From Bifidobacterium parmae (GTDB taxonomy: Bacteria > Actinomycetota > Actinomycetes > Actinomycetales > Bifidobacteriaceae): 50,950 nt of DNA. The DNA is taken from NCBI RefSeq assembly GCF_002860365.1, contig NZ_NMWT01000019.1:1-50950 (forward strand), given 5' to 3'. Below are positions 1 to 9,222 of the stretch, piece by piece. The position numbers were made by a program, and so were the translations under genes. Position 1 is the first letter of the stretch, and every line of letters begins with the position of its first letter. Below the pieces are notes generated by a model, which saw only the letters and a list, made by a program, of their open reading frames with translations, was not told the origin of the DNA and did no database searches.

Positions 1-135
1 GGAACGGGACGAGGGGGGGACGGAACGGGACGAGGTGGGGACGGAACGGGGACGAGGGGGGGACGGAACGGGACGAGGTGGGGACGGAACGGGACGAGGT
101 GGGGACGGAACGGGACGAGGTGGGGACGGAACGGC
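1..135. repeat. 21-bp tandem repeat, about six copies
   Basis: Six consecutive units of the form GGAACGGGACGAGG-T/G-GGGGAC (21 bp, one copy 22 bp) run from the window edge and stop in a partial unit just before the hairpin at 133. Copies differ mostly by T or G at one position. The strand bias (G-rich top strand) is extreme. The array may continue upstream of the window. No coding role is seen. Confidence 0.9.
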
Positions 136-168
136 GGACGGCCGGCCTGTGAGGACCGGCCGTCCGCC
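133..168 (-). terminator. GC-rich hairpin after the aminotransferase gene
   Basis: Perfect 13-bp inverted repeat (arms 133-145 and 156-168, loop 146-155) lies 10 bp past the stop of the minus-strand aminotransferase. There is no clear U-tract, so its activity as an intrinsic terminator is inferred from position and stability. Confidence 0.6.
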
Positions 169-178
169 GTATGGGAAA

Positions 179-1372
179 TCAGTCCAGGCCGTACTGCTCG
201 TGGGCGAACTTCTCCAGCGCGGGGATCGAGCGCTTGACCTTCTCCGTGTCGATGCAGTAGGCCATGCGGAAGTAGCCGGGCACGCCGAAGCTCTCCGACG
301 GCACGAGAATCAGGTCGTACTCCTTCGCCTTGAGACAGAACGCGGTCGCGTCCTCCTCGAGCGCCTTCGGGAAGATGTAGAACGTGCCGCCGGGGCGCAC
401 CACGTCGAAGCCGATCGAGGTGAGCGCGTCGTACAGGAGGTTCATGTTCGTCTCGTACACGCTCAGGTCGCTCGTCTCGTCGAGCACCTTCGCGACGCCC
501 AGCTGGATCGAGCTCGGCGGGCAGTTGTGGCCGGTGCCGCGCGAGATCTGTCCCATCATCGGCACGAGCAGGTCGGCGTCCGTGGCGGCCGGGTTCACCG
601 CCACGTAGCCGATGCGCTCGCCCGGCAGGGAGAGCGACTTCGACCACGAGTAGCAGGTGAGCGTGTTCGCGTAGAAGTTCGCCGGGTACGGCTGCGTGCC
701 GCCGTCGAACACGATCTCGCGGTACGGTTCGTCGCTGATGAGGAAGATGTCGTGGCCGTATTCGGTCTGCTTGGCGGCGAGGATCGCGGCGAGACGCTTG
801 AGCGTCTCGGCCGAGTAGACGGCGCCGGACGGGTTGTTCGGCGTGTTGATGAGCACCGCCTGCACGTTCGGGTTGAGGGCCGCCTCGAACGCGTCGAAGT
901 TGATCTGGAAGTTCGCGGTGTCCGCGGGGATGACGGTCAGGTGCGCGCCGGTGCCGTTCACGTACGGCTGGTATTCGGGGAAGTACGGCGCGAACGTGAT
1001 GATCTCGTCGCCGGGCTTGGTGACGGCGCGCATCGCGTGCGCGAGTGCGCCGGCCGCGCCGGTCGTCGGGAAGATGTGATTGCCGGTGTAGCTGGTGCCG
1101 AAGCGACGGTTGAGGGAGTCGGCGATCGCCTCCTTGACGGACGGGATGCCGAGCGACGGGGAGTAGCCGTGGATGGCGACCGGGTCGCCGTGCTCGTACA
1201 GGTCGACCATCGTCTTCGCGAAGTCCGGCGGGGCGGGCACGCTCGGATTGCCCAGCGAGTAATCGAACACGTTCTCGTAGCCGATCTCCTTGCCGCGGGC
1301 GGTCGCATACTCGCTCAGCTCGCGGATGACGGACTTGCCGCCCAGCATCGCCTTGTATTCCTCGTTGATCAT
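179..1372 (-). CDS. Class I/II PLP-dependent aminotransferase
   Basis: A 397-aa fold-type I aminotransferase of the aspartate/alanine type, a cytoplasmic enzyme that moves amino groups between amino acids and 2-oxo acids with pyridoxal phosphate. The motif NTPNNPSG (residues 176-183), Asp214 in ISDEPYR, and the PLP lysine Lys245 in SWSKSLSLPGERIG are all present and correctly spaced. The start is supported by AAGGAG upstream of the ATG at 1372. Length is normal for the family. It is monocistronic and ends at a strong hairpin. Substrate cannot be read from sequence: bifidobacterial members are often annotated as aspartate aminotransferase, but a branched or aromatic preference is possible. Confidence 0.88.
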   Translation of the reverse strand: MINEEYKAMLGGKSVIRELSEYATARGKEIGYENVFDYSLGNPSVPAPPDFAKTMVDLYEHGDPVAIHGYSPSLGIPSVKEAIADSLNRRFGTSYTGNHIFPTTGAAGALAHAMRAVTKPGDEIITFAPYFPEYQPYVNGTGAHLTVIPADTANFQINFDAFEAALNPNVQAVLINTPNNPSGAVYSAETLKRLAAILAAKQTEYGHDIFLISDEPYREIVFDGGTQPYPANFYANTLTCYSWSKSLSLPGERIGYVAVNPAATDADLLVPMMGQISRGTGHNCPPSSIQLGVAKVLDETSDLSVYETNMNLLYDALTSIGFDVVRPGGTFYIFPKALEEDATAFCLKAKEYDLILVPSESFGVPGYFRMAYCIDTEKVKRSIPALEKFAHEQYGLD

Positions 1373-1429
1373 GGTCGCTCCTTGCTTGAAGTCAGATACC
1401 CCTATTCAACCACCGTTTGCCGGTCGTAC

Positions 1430-1467
1430 CGCTCCACGATTCCGCCGATGTGGAAATCGCGAACCGG
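1430..1467. repeat. Degenerate copy of the GGTTCACGATT palindrome
   Basis: Imperfect inverted repeat: CGCTCCACGATTCC (1430-1443) faces GGAAATCGCGAACCGG (1452-1467). It resembles the cleaner copies at 2661-2699, 7438-7472 and 7554-7590. It sits between the divergent aminotransferase and membrane-protein genes. Confidence 0.4.
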
Positions 1468-1477
1468 AATCGGCGCG

Positions 1478-1513
1478 TATCACTTTACTTTCATGCAAGT
1501 AAAGTGATATACT
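1478..1513 (+). promoter_or_regulatory. Promoter overlapped by a perfect inverted repeat (probable operator)
   Basis: TATCACTTTACTT (1478-1490) and AAGTAAAGTGATA (1497-1509) form a perfect 13-bp inverted repeat with a 6-bp spacer. A -10-like TATACT lies at 1508-1513, and a weak -35, TTTACT at 1484-1489, lies 18 bp upstream of it. A bound dimer would cover the promoter. The likeliest binder is the winged-helix protein encoded second in this operon (2291-2656), giving autoregulation; this assignment is inference. Confidence 0.65.
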
Positions 1514-1640
1514 GGTCGTGTCGACAACGCCATCTCCTTCCGGTCGAATCCTCATTCGCTTGCGCAATCGCACAACCCATCGCATAGAACGTTTCGCGCG
1601 CCGCCGCGGGCGCGCCGTTATAGACGCAAGGAGAGCCATC

Positions 1641-2294
1641 ATGGCCACGACACCTCTTGACACCGTCGGAACCACCGTAACCCAGATGATTCCCCCGAGC
1701 CGGACCGGCTCCCGGCCGGACGTTCCGCCCGAGACCGGCGCGTCGCAGCCCGCCATCGACCCGGCGGCGGCCGCGGCGGCGCTGGACCAGATCGCCGCCG
1801 ACCGCGACGGCAACGCCGAACGGCTGATGCCCCCGAAATGGTGGTATCCGGTCAACGGCGTGATCGTCGGAGTCGTATATCTGCTGTTCGCGCAGTTGTT
1901 CGCGCAGTTCGCCGTCATCGAATTCGGTACGGACGGCTGGCTCGTGGAGGCCCGATTCCCGTTGCTTGAATCGGTGGCGTATATGGCCGCGGCCGCCGCG
2001 CTGTGTTATGCGCTTCTCGAGCTGGGGGAGTGGCGCAAACGGCAGATCGGCTCCGACTACAGCGTGTTCATGGGCGAGCTGAGACCGCGGAACGCGTTCA
2101 TGTGGGTCGTGCTGCTCACGCAGTTCGTCGTCGAGATCGGCGCGTTCGCCCTGCTGCTCTGGTGGATGCTCCATCAGTCGGTACTGCCGGAGATGCCCAT
2201 GCTCGTCGCCGTCGTGATGGGCGCGGTGCTCGCTCTCTGGGATTACCTGTATGATCGCTACTTCATCGCGACGATCAAGAAGGAGGGGCGGTGA
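1641..2294 (+). CDS. Four-helix integral membrane protein, unknown function
   Basis: A 217-aa protein with a roughly 60-residue Pro/Ala-rich cytoplasmic N-terminus and four hydrophobic segments: around VNGVIVGVVYLLFAQLFA, YMAAAAALCYALLELG, VVLLTQFVVEIGAFALLLWW and MLVAVVMGAVLALWDY. An upstream in-frame extension exists, but AAGGAGAG just before the ATG at 1641 fixes this start. The stop overlaps the start of the next gene by 4 bp, so the two are translationally coupled. Membrane protein plus winged-helix regulator pairs are common in actinobacteria and often respond to membrane or drug stress. No catalytic motif is visible and the function is unassigned. Confidence 0.8.
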   Translation: MATTPLDTVGTTVTQMIPPSRTGSRPDVPPETGASQPAIDPAAAAAALDQIAADRDGNAERLMPPKWWYPVNGVIVGVVYLLFAQLFAQFAVIEFGTDGWLVEARFPLLESVAYMAAAAALCYALLELGEWRKRQIGSDYSVFMGELRPRNAFMWVVLLTQFVVEIGAFALLLWWMLHQSVLPEMPMLVAVVMGAVLALWDYLYDRYFIATIKKEGR

Positions 2295-2656
2295 ACGCCA
2301 TGAGCGGCGACATGGGCAAGGCGTCGGGCCCGGGCGGCGGGCGGGGAGCCGGCACCGTCGAACCCCGGTTCGACGCCGTCATCCACGAGCCGACGCGTCT
2401 GCGCATCTGCGGGCTGCTCTCCTCGGTCAGGGAGATGCGTTTCGCCGACATCCGCGAGGCGCTTGGACTGAGCGACGCGATGTGTTCCCGCCACCTCACC
2501 ACGCTCGCCGGCGACGGGTACATCGCCTTGACCAAGCGGCCGGGCGAATCGACCCGTCACATGGTCACCTGGGCGGCCATCACGCCGGAGGGGCGTCGGG
2601 CGCTCGCCGGGCATCTGGCGGCCTTGCAGGCCATTGCCCAAGGGGCTGTTCTATAG
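2291..2656 (+). CDS. Winged-helix transcriptional regulator (MarR/ArsR-like)
   Basis: A 121-aa single-domain DNA-binding protein. The segment from HEPTRLRICGLLSS to the C-terminus has the layout of the stand-alone winged-helix family (PF13601-like): helix 1, recognition helix in LGLSDAMCSRHLTTLAGDGY, wing in LTKRPGESTRHMVTW, and a C-terminal dimer helix. The start is GTG at 2291, overlapping the upstream stop, or ATG at 2300; AGGAGGGGCG precedes both. It probably binds the inverted repeat at 1478-1509 and controls its own operon. No effector pocket can be assigned. Confidence 0.82.
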   Translation: MNAMSGDMGKASGPGGGRGAGTVEPRFDAVIHEPTRLRICGLLSSVREMRFADIREALGLSDAMCSRHLTTLAGDGYIALTKRPGESTRHMVTWAAITPEGRRALAGHLAALQAIAQGAVL

Positions 2657-2660
2657 GTTC

Positions 2661-2699
2661 CCGGTTCACGATTGTCCCGTCATGGGAATCGTGAACCGG
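2661..2699. terminator. Palindromic hairpin between convergent genes
   Basis: CCGGTTCACGATT (2661-2673) pairs perfectly with AATCGTGAACCGG (2687-2699). It lies between the convergent regulator and nrdF stops, where a bidirectional terminator is expected. The same arms recur at 7438-7472 and 7554-7590, so it may be a dispersed repeat used as a terminator here. Confidence 0.7.
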
Positions 2700-2707
2700 A
2701 GGCGTCC

Positions 2708-3803
<1,096 letters not shown>

Positions 3804-3854
3804 GGTGGTTCTCCTTGTCAGTTCCATGGTCGGCCCCATGGAATCGGGCGTGAC

Positions 3855-4033
3855 GTGTGCGGCGTCAAGGCGCACCGAGGGAAGGCGTACGAAGGTACGT
3901 CGACCGAGGAGCAACGCCGATGACGCTCCGTCACGCGCGATTCCATCGGTCTGATGTGTGCGGAGACCGCCGTCCGAGGCCGAAGGCGTACAGGAGGTAC
4001 GTCGAGTGCCGAGGAAAGGCGGTATACGCTCCA
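3855..4033. repeat. Imperfect direct repeat, two copies 101 bp apart
   Basis: Copy 1 (about 3855-3933) and copy 2 (about 3956-4033) both start GTGTGCGG. Both contain AAGGCGTAC, then GGTACGTCGA, then CCGAGGA, and end near ACGCTCC. The copies fill the 230 bp between nrdE and the small ORF. No gene is seen. The segment may be a degenerate interspersed repeat or a processing/attenuation region that uncouples nrdF from nrdE. Confidence 0.6.
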
Positions 4034-6187
4034 TCAGAGCATGCAGGAGACGCAGCCCTGCACTTCGGTGCCCTCAAGCGCCTGCTGGCGGATGCGGATG
4101 TAGTAGAGGGTCTTGATGCCCTTGCGCCAGGCGTAGATCTGGGCCTTGTTCACGTCGCGCGTGGTCGCGGTGTCCGGGAAGAACAGCGTGAGCGAGAGTC
4201 CCTGGTCGACGTGGCGTGTGGCGGCCGCGTATGTGTCGACGATCGCCTGCCATCCGATCTCGTAGGCGTCCTGGAAGTATTCCAGGTTGTCGTTGGTCAT
4301 GTACGGCGCCGGGTAGTACATGCGCCCGATCTTGCCTTCCTTGCGGATCTCGATCTTCGAGGCGATCGGGTGGATCGACGACGTGGAGTGGTTGATGTAC
4401 GAGATCGATCCGGTGGGCGGCACGGCCTGCAGATTCTGGTTATAGATGCCATCACGCAGAATCGCGTCGCGCAACGCCTCCCAATCGGCGACGGTCGGCA
4501 CCGCGACCCCGTAACGCGCGAACAGCTCGCGCACGCGCTCCGTGCGCGGCGCGGCGGGCGCGCGGCCGTCCGTGTACTTGTCGAAGTAGTTGCCCGCGCC
4601 GGCCGGCTTCGCGTAGTCCGAACGTTCGAATCCGACGAACGCCTTGCCGCGCTCGACCGCCAGATCGTGCGATGCGCGGTAGGCGTGGTAGGCGACGGTC
4701 ATGAAGTACATGTCGGTGAAGTCGAGCGCCTCGTCGGAGCCGTAGCGGAAGCCCTCGCGCGCGAGGAAGCCGTGCAGGTTCATCTGGCCGAGACCGATCG
4801 CGTGGCCCTCGTCGTTCGCGCGTCGGATCGACGGCACCGCGTCGATCGACGTGTGCTCGGCGACCGCGGTCAGCGCGCGGATCGCGGTCTCGACCGTGCC
4901 GGCGAGACCGCCGTCCATCGCCTTCGCGATGTTGAGCGAGCCGAGGTTGCACGACACGTCGCGTCCCACGTGTGCGTAGGAGAGGTCCTCGCGGTAGACG
5001 CTCGCCTCCTGCACCTGCAGGATCTCCGAGCACAGGTTCGACATCGTCACGCGGCCGTCGATCGGGTTCGCACGGTTGACCGTGTCCTCGAACACGAGAT
5101 ACGGGTAGCCGGATTCGAACTGCAGCTCGGCGAGCGTCGTGAAGAACTTGCGCGCGTCGATGTACGTCTTCCCGATGCGGTCGTCGGCCACCATCTCGTC
5201 GTACTTCTCGGTGACGGAGATGTCGGCGAACGGCTTGCCGTACACGCGCTCCACGTCGTACGGGCTGAACAGCGCCATCTTCTCCTTGCGCTTGGCGAGC
5301 TCGAACGTGACGTCCGGCACGACCACGCCCAACGCGAGCGACTTGATGCGGATCTTCTCGTCCGCGTTCTCGCGCTTCGTGTCGAGGAAGCGCATGATGT
5401 CCGGATGATGCGCGTTCAGGTACACGGCGCCCGCGCCCTGGCGCGCGCCCAGCTGATTCGCGTACGAGAACGAGTCCTCGAGCAGCTTCATGACCGGCAC
5501 GACGCCGCTCGACTGGTTCTCGATGTGCTTGATCGGCGCACCCAGCTCACGCAGGTTGGAGAGGAGCAGCGCCACGCCGCCGCCGCGCTTCGACAGCTGC
5601 AGGGCCGCGTTGATGCCGCGCGAGATCGACTCCATGTTGTCCTCGATGCGCACGAGGAAGCAGCTCACCGGCTCGCCGCGCTGCGCCTTGCCGAGGTTCA
5701 GGAACGTCGGCGTGGCCGGCTGGAAGCGGCCGGCGAGCATCTCGTCGAGGTAGCGCGTGGCGGCCTGCTCGTCGCCGGCGGCCAGGTCGAGGGCGACCGC
5801 GGCGCAACGCTGCGGGAAGTCCTCGAGATACGTCCTGCCGTCGAACGACTTCAGCGCGTAGGAGCGGAAGAACTTGAACGCGCCGAGGAACGTCTCGAAT
5901 TCGAAGCCGGACGCCGCGGCGTGCGCGTAGAACTCCTCGAGGAAGCCGGCGCTGTAGCGGGCGAACACGTCGCCGTCGTAGTAGTCGTGGTCGATGAGCC
6001 AGCGCAGGCGCTCGCCGGCCGTGGCGAAGCGCTTCGTATTCGGCTCGATCTCGGTCGCGACGTAGGCGCGCTCGGCCTCCTTGTCCTTGCCGAACTGGAT
6101 GAGTCCGTGCTCGTCGTACAGGTTGAGCATCGCGTTCAGCGCATGGTAGTCGGTCGACGGATCGTAGGTGGTTCCGGTGGTGGTCAT
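4034..6187 (-). CDS. nrdE: Class Ib ribonucleotide reductase, large (catalytic) subunit
   Basis: A 717-aa NrdE, which reduces ribonucleoside diphosphates to deoxyribonucleotides. The substrate-reducing cysteine pair is Cys176 (VSCFLVR) and Cys413 (VSCNLGS). The active-site triad is Asn384-Cys386-Glu388 in SNLCSEI. Radical-transfer tyrosines lie in LYYIRIRQ, and the C-terminal CVSC (Cys712, Cys715) accepts electrons from NrdH. The N-terminal ATP-cone is lacking, as expected for class Ib. It lies 54 bp downstream of nrdI. Confidence 0.96.
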   Translation of the reverse strand: MTTTGTTYDPSTDYHALNAMLNLYDEHGLIQFGKDKEAERAYVATEIEPNTKRFATAGERLRWLIDHDYYDGDVFARYSAGFLEEFYAHAAASGFEFETFLGAFKFFRSYALKSFDGRTYLEDFPQRCAAVALDLAAGDEQAATRYLDEMLAGRFQPATPTFLNLGKAQRGEPVSCFLVRIEDNMESISRGINAALQLSKRGGGVALLLSNLRELGAPIKHIENQSSGVVPVMKLLEDSFSYANQLGARQGAGAVYLNAHHPDIMRFLDTKRENADEKIRIKSLALGVVVPDVTFELAKRKEKMALFSPYDVERVYGKPFADISVTEKYDEMVADDRIGKTYIDARKFFTTLAELQFESGYPYLVFEDTVNRANPIDGRVTMSNLCSEILQVQEASVYREDLSYAHVGRDVSCNLGSLNIAKAMDGGLAGTVETAIRALTAVAEHTSIDAVPSIRRANDEGHAIGLGQMNLHGFLAREGFRYGSDEALDFTDMYFMTVAYHAYRASHDLAVERGKAFVGFERSDYAKPAGAGNYFDKYTDGRAPAAPRTERVRELFARYGVAVPTVADWEALRDAILRDGIYNQNLQAVPPTGSISYINHSTSSIHPIASKIEIRKEGKIGRMYYPAPYMTNDNLEYFQDAYEIGWQAIVDTYAAATRHVDQGLSLTLFFPDTATTRDVNKAQIYAWRKGIKTLYYIRIRQQALEGTEVQGCVSCML

Positions 6188-6241
6188 GGATGTGTTGGCC
6201 TTTCGGTCGATTGCCGTATCGGCTGTCGTGTCGTGGTCCGG

Positions 6242-6949
6242 CTATTTCGTGAAGAACTTCACGAGGCCGTCGCGCACTTTGCGGGAGTCCTCGCGCGTGC
6301 CCATCAGTTCGAAGCGGTACAGGTACGGGACGCGGCATTTCGCGGCGATGATGTCGCCGGCCGCGCCGTATGCGGTGCCGAAGTTCGTGTTGCCGGAGGC
6401 GATCACGCCGCGGATCCACGCGCGGTTGCCCGCATGGTTGAGGAATCGTTTCACCTGCGGCGGCACGGCCTTGCGCGCGTCGCCGCCGCCGTAGGTCGGC
6501 ACCATGATGACGTACGGTTCGCGCACGTTGAGCATCGGCGCGTTCGGTTTCAACGGAATCCGGTACACGTTGATTCCCGCCTCGCCGAGCTTCAGTCCGG
6601 CGACGAACCGTGCCGTGTTCTCCGATGCGGAGGAGAAGTACACGAGCGCGCCGATCGCCTTGCCGCGTCCGCCCGCCGCCGTCGTTTCCGGCGTGCCGGG
6701 CGTCGCGTCGTCGTGTTCCGGCGTCTCGCTCATCCCGTGCAACGCGACGGGCGTGGTGCGGTGGCGTGTGTGTGTCGCGTCGTCGTCCGCGTCGTCACGT
6801 CGCGCCGCGGCGGCGGTGTGACGACGTCCGCCCGCCGCGACGCCGGTCAGTGCGGACAGATCGCGCATGCCCGCGCGGCGGATGGGCGCCGCTCCGGTCA
6901 ATCCGGACAGGTCGCCTGCGCCGCCGCTCACCTTCGGCGTCGCGCTCAT
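6242..6949 (-). CDS. nrdI: Flavodoxin-like NrdI, with a long N-terminal extension
   Basis: NrdI supplies the oxidant that activates the dimanganese-tyrosyl cofactor of NrdF. The core runs from [17 protein letters not shown] (FMN phosphate loop) through VPTYGGGD and [12 protein letters not shown] to the end, about 140 residues, the usual size. The start chosen at 6949 overlaps the nrdH stop by 4 bp (ATGA) and gives 235 aa, including about 95 Ala/Arg/Asp-rich N-terminal residues that are not part of the fold. A start at 6733 (MSETPEH, 163 aa) is a real alternative, although neither site has a strong ribosome-binding site. The core is certain and the extension is not. Confidence 0.88.
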   Translation of the reverse strand: MSATPKVSGGAGDLSGLTGAAPIRRAGMRDLSALTGVAAGGRRHTAAAARRDDADDDATHTRHRTTPVALHGMSETPEHDDATPGTPETTAAGGRGKAIGALVYFSSASENTARFVAGLKLGEAGINVYRIPLKPNAPMLNVREPYVIMVPTYGGGDARKAVPPQVKRFLNHAGNRAWIRGVIASGNTNFGTAYGAAGDIIAAKCRVPYLYRFELMGTREDSRKVRDGLVKFFTK

Positions 6950-7209
6950 GCGGCGACGACGTGTTCGGTCTGCGCGGCGACCGCGGACTTCGCGAGTTCG
7001 CGGATGAGGTCCGGGCGGTAGCCGGTCCACGAGTTGTCCGGGGTGATGACGACCGGCGCCTGCTGGAAGCCGGCCTGCTGCAGTTGCGCCAGCGTGGACG
7101 GGTTCTCGGTCAGGTCCACCGTCTCGAACGGGATGCCGAGCTTGGTGAGCTGGCGCTTGGTGGCGTCGCACTGCGGGCAACGCGGCTTGGTGAACACGGT
7201 GACGGTCAT
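6946..7209 (-). CDS. nrdH: NrdH glutaredoxin-like redoxin
   Basis: An 87-aa redoxin that reduces the C-terminal cysteines of NrdE, drawing electrons from thioredoxin reductase. The active-site CPQC is at residues 11-14, and WTGYRPD near residue 61 is the family signature. GGAG precedes the ATG at 7209. Longer upstream in-frame extensions are rejected because the family starts here. It is the first gene of the nrd operon, directly downstream of the NrdR-box promoter. Confidence 0.94.
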   Translation of the reverse strand: MTVTVFTKPRCPQCDATKRQLTKLGIPFETVDLTENPSTLAQLQQAGFQQAPVVITPDNSWTGYRPDLIRELAKSAVAAQTEHVVAA

Positions 7210-7249
7210 GGTGGTCTCCGATCGGACGGTGTGATGTGGTGCGGGAGAC

Positions 7250-7278
7250 AGACTACCGAGGATTGATTCCCGAGTAAA
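7250..7278 (-). promoter_or_regulatory. Probable nrdH promoter
   Basis: Read on the minus strand, TTTACT (7278-7273) and TAGTCT (7255-7250) are separated by 17 bp. This gives a leader of about 35 nt before the nrdH ATG. The -35 abuts the proximal NrdR box. Matches to the sigma-70 consensus are modest. Confidence 0.45.
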
Positions 7279-7325
7279 CACTATCCGTAGTGGCGTGTCG
7301 TCGGCGGTTTCGCTAGATGTAGTGT
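7278..7325. promoter_or_regulatory. Tandem NrdR boxes upstream of nrdHIEF
   Basis: Two 16-bp near-palindromes, ACACTATCCGTAGTGG (7278-7293) and TCGCTAGATGTAGTGT (7310-7325), resemble the NrdR consensus (acaCwAtATaTwGtgt). Their centres are exactly 32 bp apart, the spacing known for NrdR pairs. NrdR, a zinc/ATP-cone repressor, would shut the operon off when dATP is high. The nrdR gene itself is not in the window. Confidence 0.82.
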
Positions 7326-7437
7326 CTGGGAAAATCGTTGGAATCACAACGGACACGCCGTCGGCGGCGGTGTCCCGGCCGTGGCCCGAACCGCCCCGAA
7401 CCGAAAATGTCACCTTCGTCACACCGGGGCGTTCCTT

Positions 7438-7472
7438 GGTTCACGATTTCCCCGTCGAAGAAATCGTGAACC
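7438..7472. repeat. GGTTCACGATT palindrome, copy 2
   Basis: GGTTCACGATTTC (7438-7450) pairs with GAAATCGTGAACC (7460-7472) around a 9-nt loop. It lies between the divergent nrdH and gnd promoters, where no terminator is needed, so it is listed as a repeat. Confidence 0.75.
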
Positions 7473-7553
7473 GGAAACGCACATTCCCGCACGTCGTTAT
7501 CGCGCGGGAATGGCGGTAAGTCGCCGTGTGGCATGTTCATACGAACAGTTCGC

Positions 7554-7590
7554 CGGTTCACGATTCCGATGGTGCGAGAATCGTGAACCG
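7554..7590. repeat. GGTTCACGATT palindrome, copy 3
   Basis: CGGTTCACGATTC (7554-7566) pairs with GAATCGTGAACCG (7578-7590). The arms are nearly identical to the copies at 2661 and 7438, while the loop is unrelated. Confidence 0.75.
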
Positions 7591-7683
7591 TGTAAGGCGC
7601 CGCTTGCGCGTCGGCGCGCTTCCCCACCGCCCCACACGGCCGCCCGGCATAAGACGGCACTCGCGTATCGGCCTGCGGCGGGA

Positions 7684-7726
7684 TAGACTTTCCCTTGGGA
7701 AAACATGCCCGCGGCGCACCGCGGGC
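7684..7726 (+). promoter_or_regulatory. gnd -10 element and leader hairpin
   Basis: A -10-like TAGACT (7684-7689) has no convincing -35. A transcript from about 7696 would carry a perfect 8-bp GC stem (GCCCGCGG 7707-7714 with CCGCGGGC 7719-7726) about 24 nt before the gnd start. The hairpin could affect stability or translation. Confidence 0.4.
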
Positions 7727-7750
7727 GACGTCGACTGAAAGGCAAGGCAA

Positions 7751-9208
7751 ATGGCCGAAGCTACGGCAAACATCGGTGTGATTGGACTTGCGGCGATGGG
7801 TTCGAACCTGGCCCGCAACCTCGCGCACCACGGCAACACGGTGGCGCTGTTCAACCGCCACTACTCGCGTACCGAGAAGCTCATGGAGGAGCATGGCTCC
7901 GAGGGCGCGTTCGTCCCGACGAAGACGCTGGAGGAGTTCGCCGCGTCGCTGAAGCGCCCGCGCACCGCGATCATCATGGTCAAGGCCGGCGGTCCGACCG
8001 ACGCGGTCATCGAGCAGCTTGAGCAGGTGTTCGAGCCGGGCGACATCATCGTCGACGGCGGCAACTCGTTCTTCAAGGACACCATCAAGCGTGAGAAGGA
8101 AGTGCGCGCCAAGGGCTTCCACTTCGTGGGCTGCGGCGTGTCCGGCGGCGAGGAGGGCGCGCTCAACGGCCCGTCCCTGATGCCCGGCGGCACCGCGGAA
8201 TCCTGGAAGACGCTCGGCCCGATTCTCGAGTCGATCGCGGCGAAGGTGAACGGCGAGCCGTGCGTGACGCATATCGGCACCGACGGCGCCGGCCACTTCG
8301 TGAAGATGGTGCACAACGGCATCGAGTACGCGGACATGCAGGTGATCGGCGAGGCGTACGACATCCTGCGCCGCGGCCTCGGGATGGACGCCGAGGAGAT
8401 CGCCGGCGTGTTCGACGAGTGGAACAAGGGCGACCTCGACTCCTACCTGATCGAGATCACCGCCGAGGTGCTGCACCACAAGGACGCGGCCACCGGCAAG
8501 CCGTTCGTGGACGTGGTCGTCGACCACGCCGGCATGAAGGGCACCGGCACGTGGACCGTCCAGACCGGTCTCGAGTTCGGCTCGGCCGTGCCGGCGATCG
8601 GCGAGGCCGTGTTCGCCCGCGCGCTCTCCTCCCACGGCGAGCTGCGCGAGGCCGCCCAGCAGGAGAACCTGGCCGGCCCGAACAAGACCATCGATCTCGA
8701 TGGCGAGGAGAAGGCCGCGTTCATCGAGGACGTGCGCCGTGCGCTGTTCGCCTCCAAGGTCGTCGCCTACGCGCAGGGCCTCAACGAGATCCAGGACGGC
8801 GCGAAGGAGTACGGCTGGGACATCAACCTGTCCGAGGTGGCCCGCATCTGGCGTGGCGGATGCATCATCCGCGCCCAGTTCCTGCTCGACCGCATCACCG
8901 AGGCGTTCAAGGGCGACAACCCGCCCCAGTCGCTGCTGTTCGACCCGTACTTCGAGAAGATCATCGGCGAATCGCAGGACGCGTGGCGTCGCGTGATCGT
9001 CAAGGCCATCGAGGCAGGCATCCCGACCCCGGTGTTCTCCAGCTCCCTCGCCTACTACGACGGCCTGCGCTCCAAGCGCCTGCCCACCGCCCTGACCCAG
9101 TCCCAGCGCGACCTGTTCGGCGCCCACACCTACGGCCGCGTCGACAAGCCCGGCGTGTTCCACACGCTGTGGGCCGAGCCGGGCAAGCCGGAAGAGCAGC
9201 AGAGCTGA
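7751..9208 (+). CDS. gnd: 6-phosphogluconate dehydrogenase (decarboxylating)
   Basis: A 485-aa cytoplasmic enzyme that converts 6-phosphogluconate to ribulose 5-phosphate, CO2 and NADPH. The Rossmann motif VIGLAAMGSNLARN (10-23) and NRHYSRT (35-41), which binds the NADP 2'-phosphate, are present. The catalytic residues Lys185, His188 and Asn189 lie in GHFVKMVHNG, and GGWR-type all-helical domain residues follow. Length is typical for the long dimeric form. AAGGCAAGGC precedes the ATG. It faces zwf-opcA-pgl, so the whole oxidative pentose phosphate branch is encoded here. In bifidobacteria this branch mainly supplies NADPH and pentose, because hexose catabolism goes through the fructose-6-phosphate shunt. 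Confidence 0.97.
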   Translation: MAEATANIGVIGLAAMGSNLARNLAHHGNTVALFNRHYSRTEKLMEEHGSEGAFVPTKTLEEFAASLKRPRTAIIMVKAGGPTDAVIEQLEQVFEPGDIIVDGGNSFFKDTIKREKEVRAKGFHFVGCGVSGGEEGALNGPSLMPGGTAESWKTLGPILESIAAKVNGEPCVTHIGTDGAGHFVKMVHNGIEYADMQVIGEAYDILRRGLGMDAEEIAGVFDEWNKGDLDSYLIEITAEVLHHKDAATGKPFVDVVVDHAGMKGTGTWTVQTGLEFGSAVPAIGEAVFARALSSHGELREAAQQENLAGPNKTIDLDGEEKAAFIEDVRRALFASKVVAYAQGLNEIQDGAKEYGWDINLSEVARIWRGGCIIRAQFLLDRITEAFKGDNPPQSLLFDPYFEKIIGESQDAWRRVIVKAIEAGIPTPVFSSSLAYYDGLRSKRLPTALTQSQRDLFGAHTYGRVDKPGVFHTLWAEPGKPEEQQS

Positions 9209-9222
9209 TCTTGCCGGCTTGA

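Noticed and set aside
3857-7021. Plus-strand frame of over 1000 codons opposite nrdE, nrdI and nrdH
   Set aside because: Val/Arg/Ala-rich shadow of GC-rich genes; the minus strand carries intact NrdE, NrdI and NrdH motifs.
7438-7590. Intrinsic terminators between nrdH and gnd
   Set aside because: Both genes are transcribed away from this gap, so a terminator role is unlikely; recorded as repeats.
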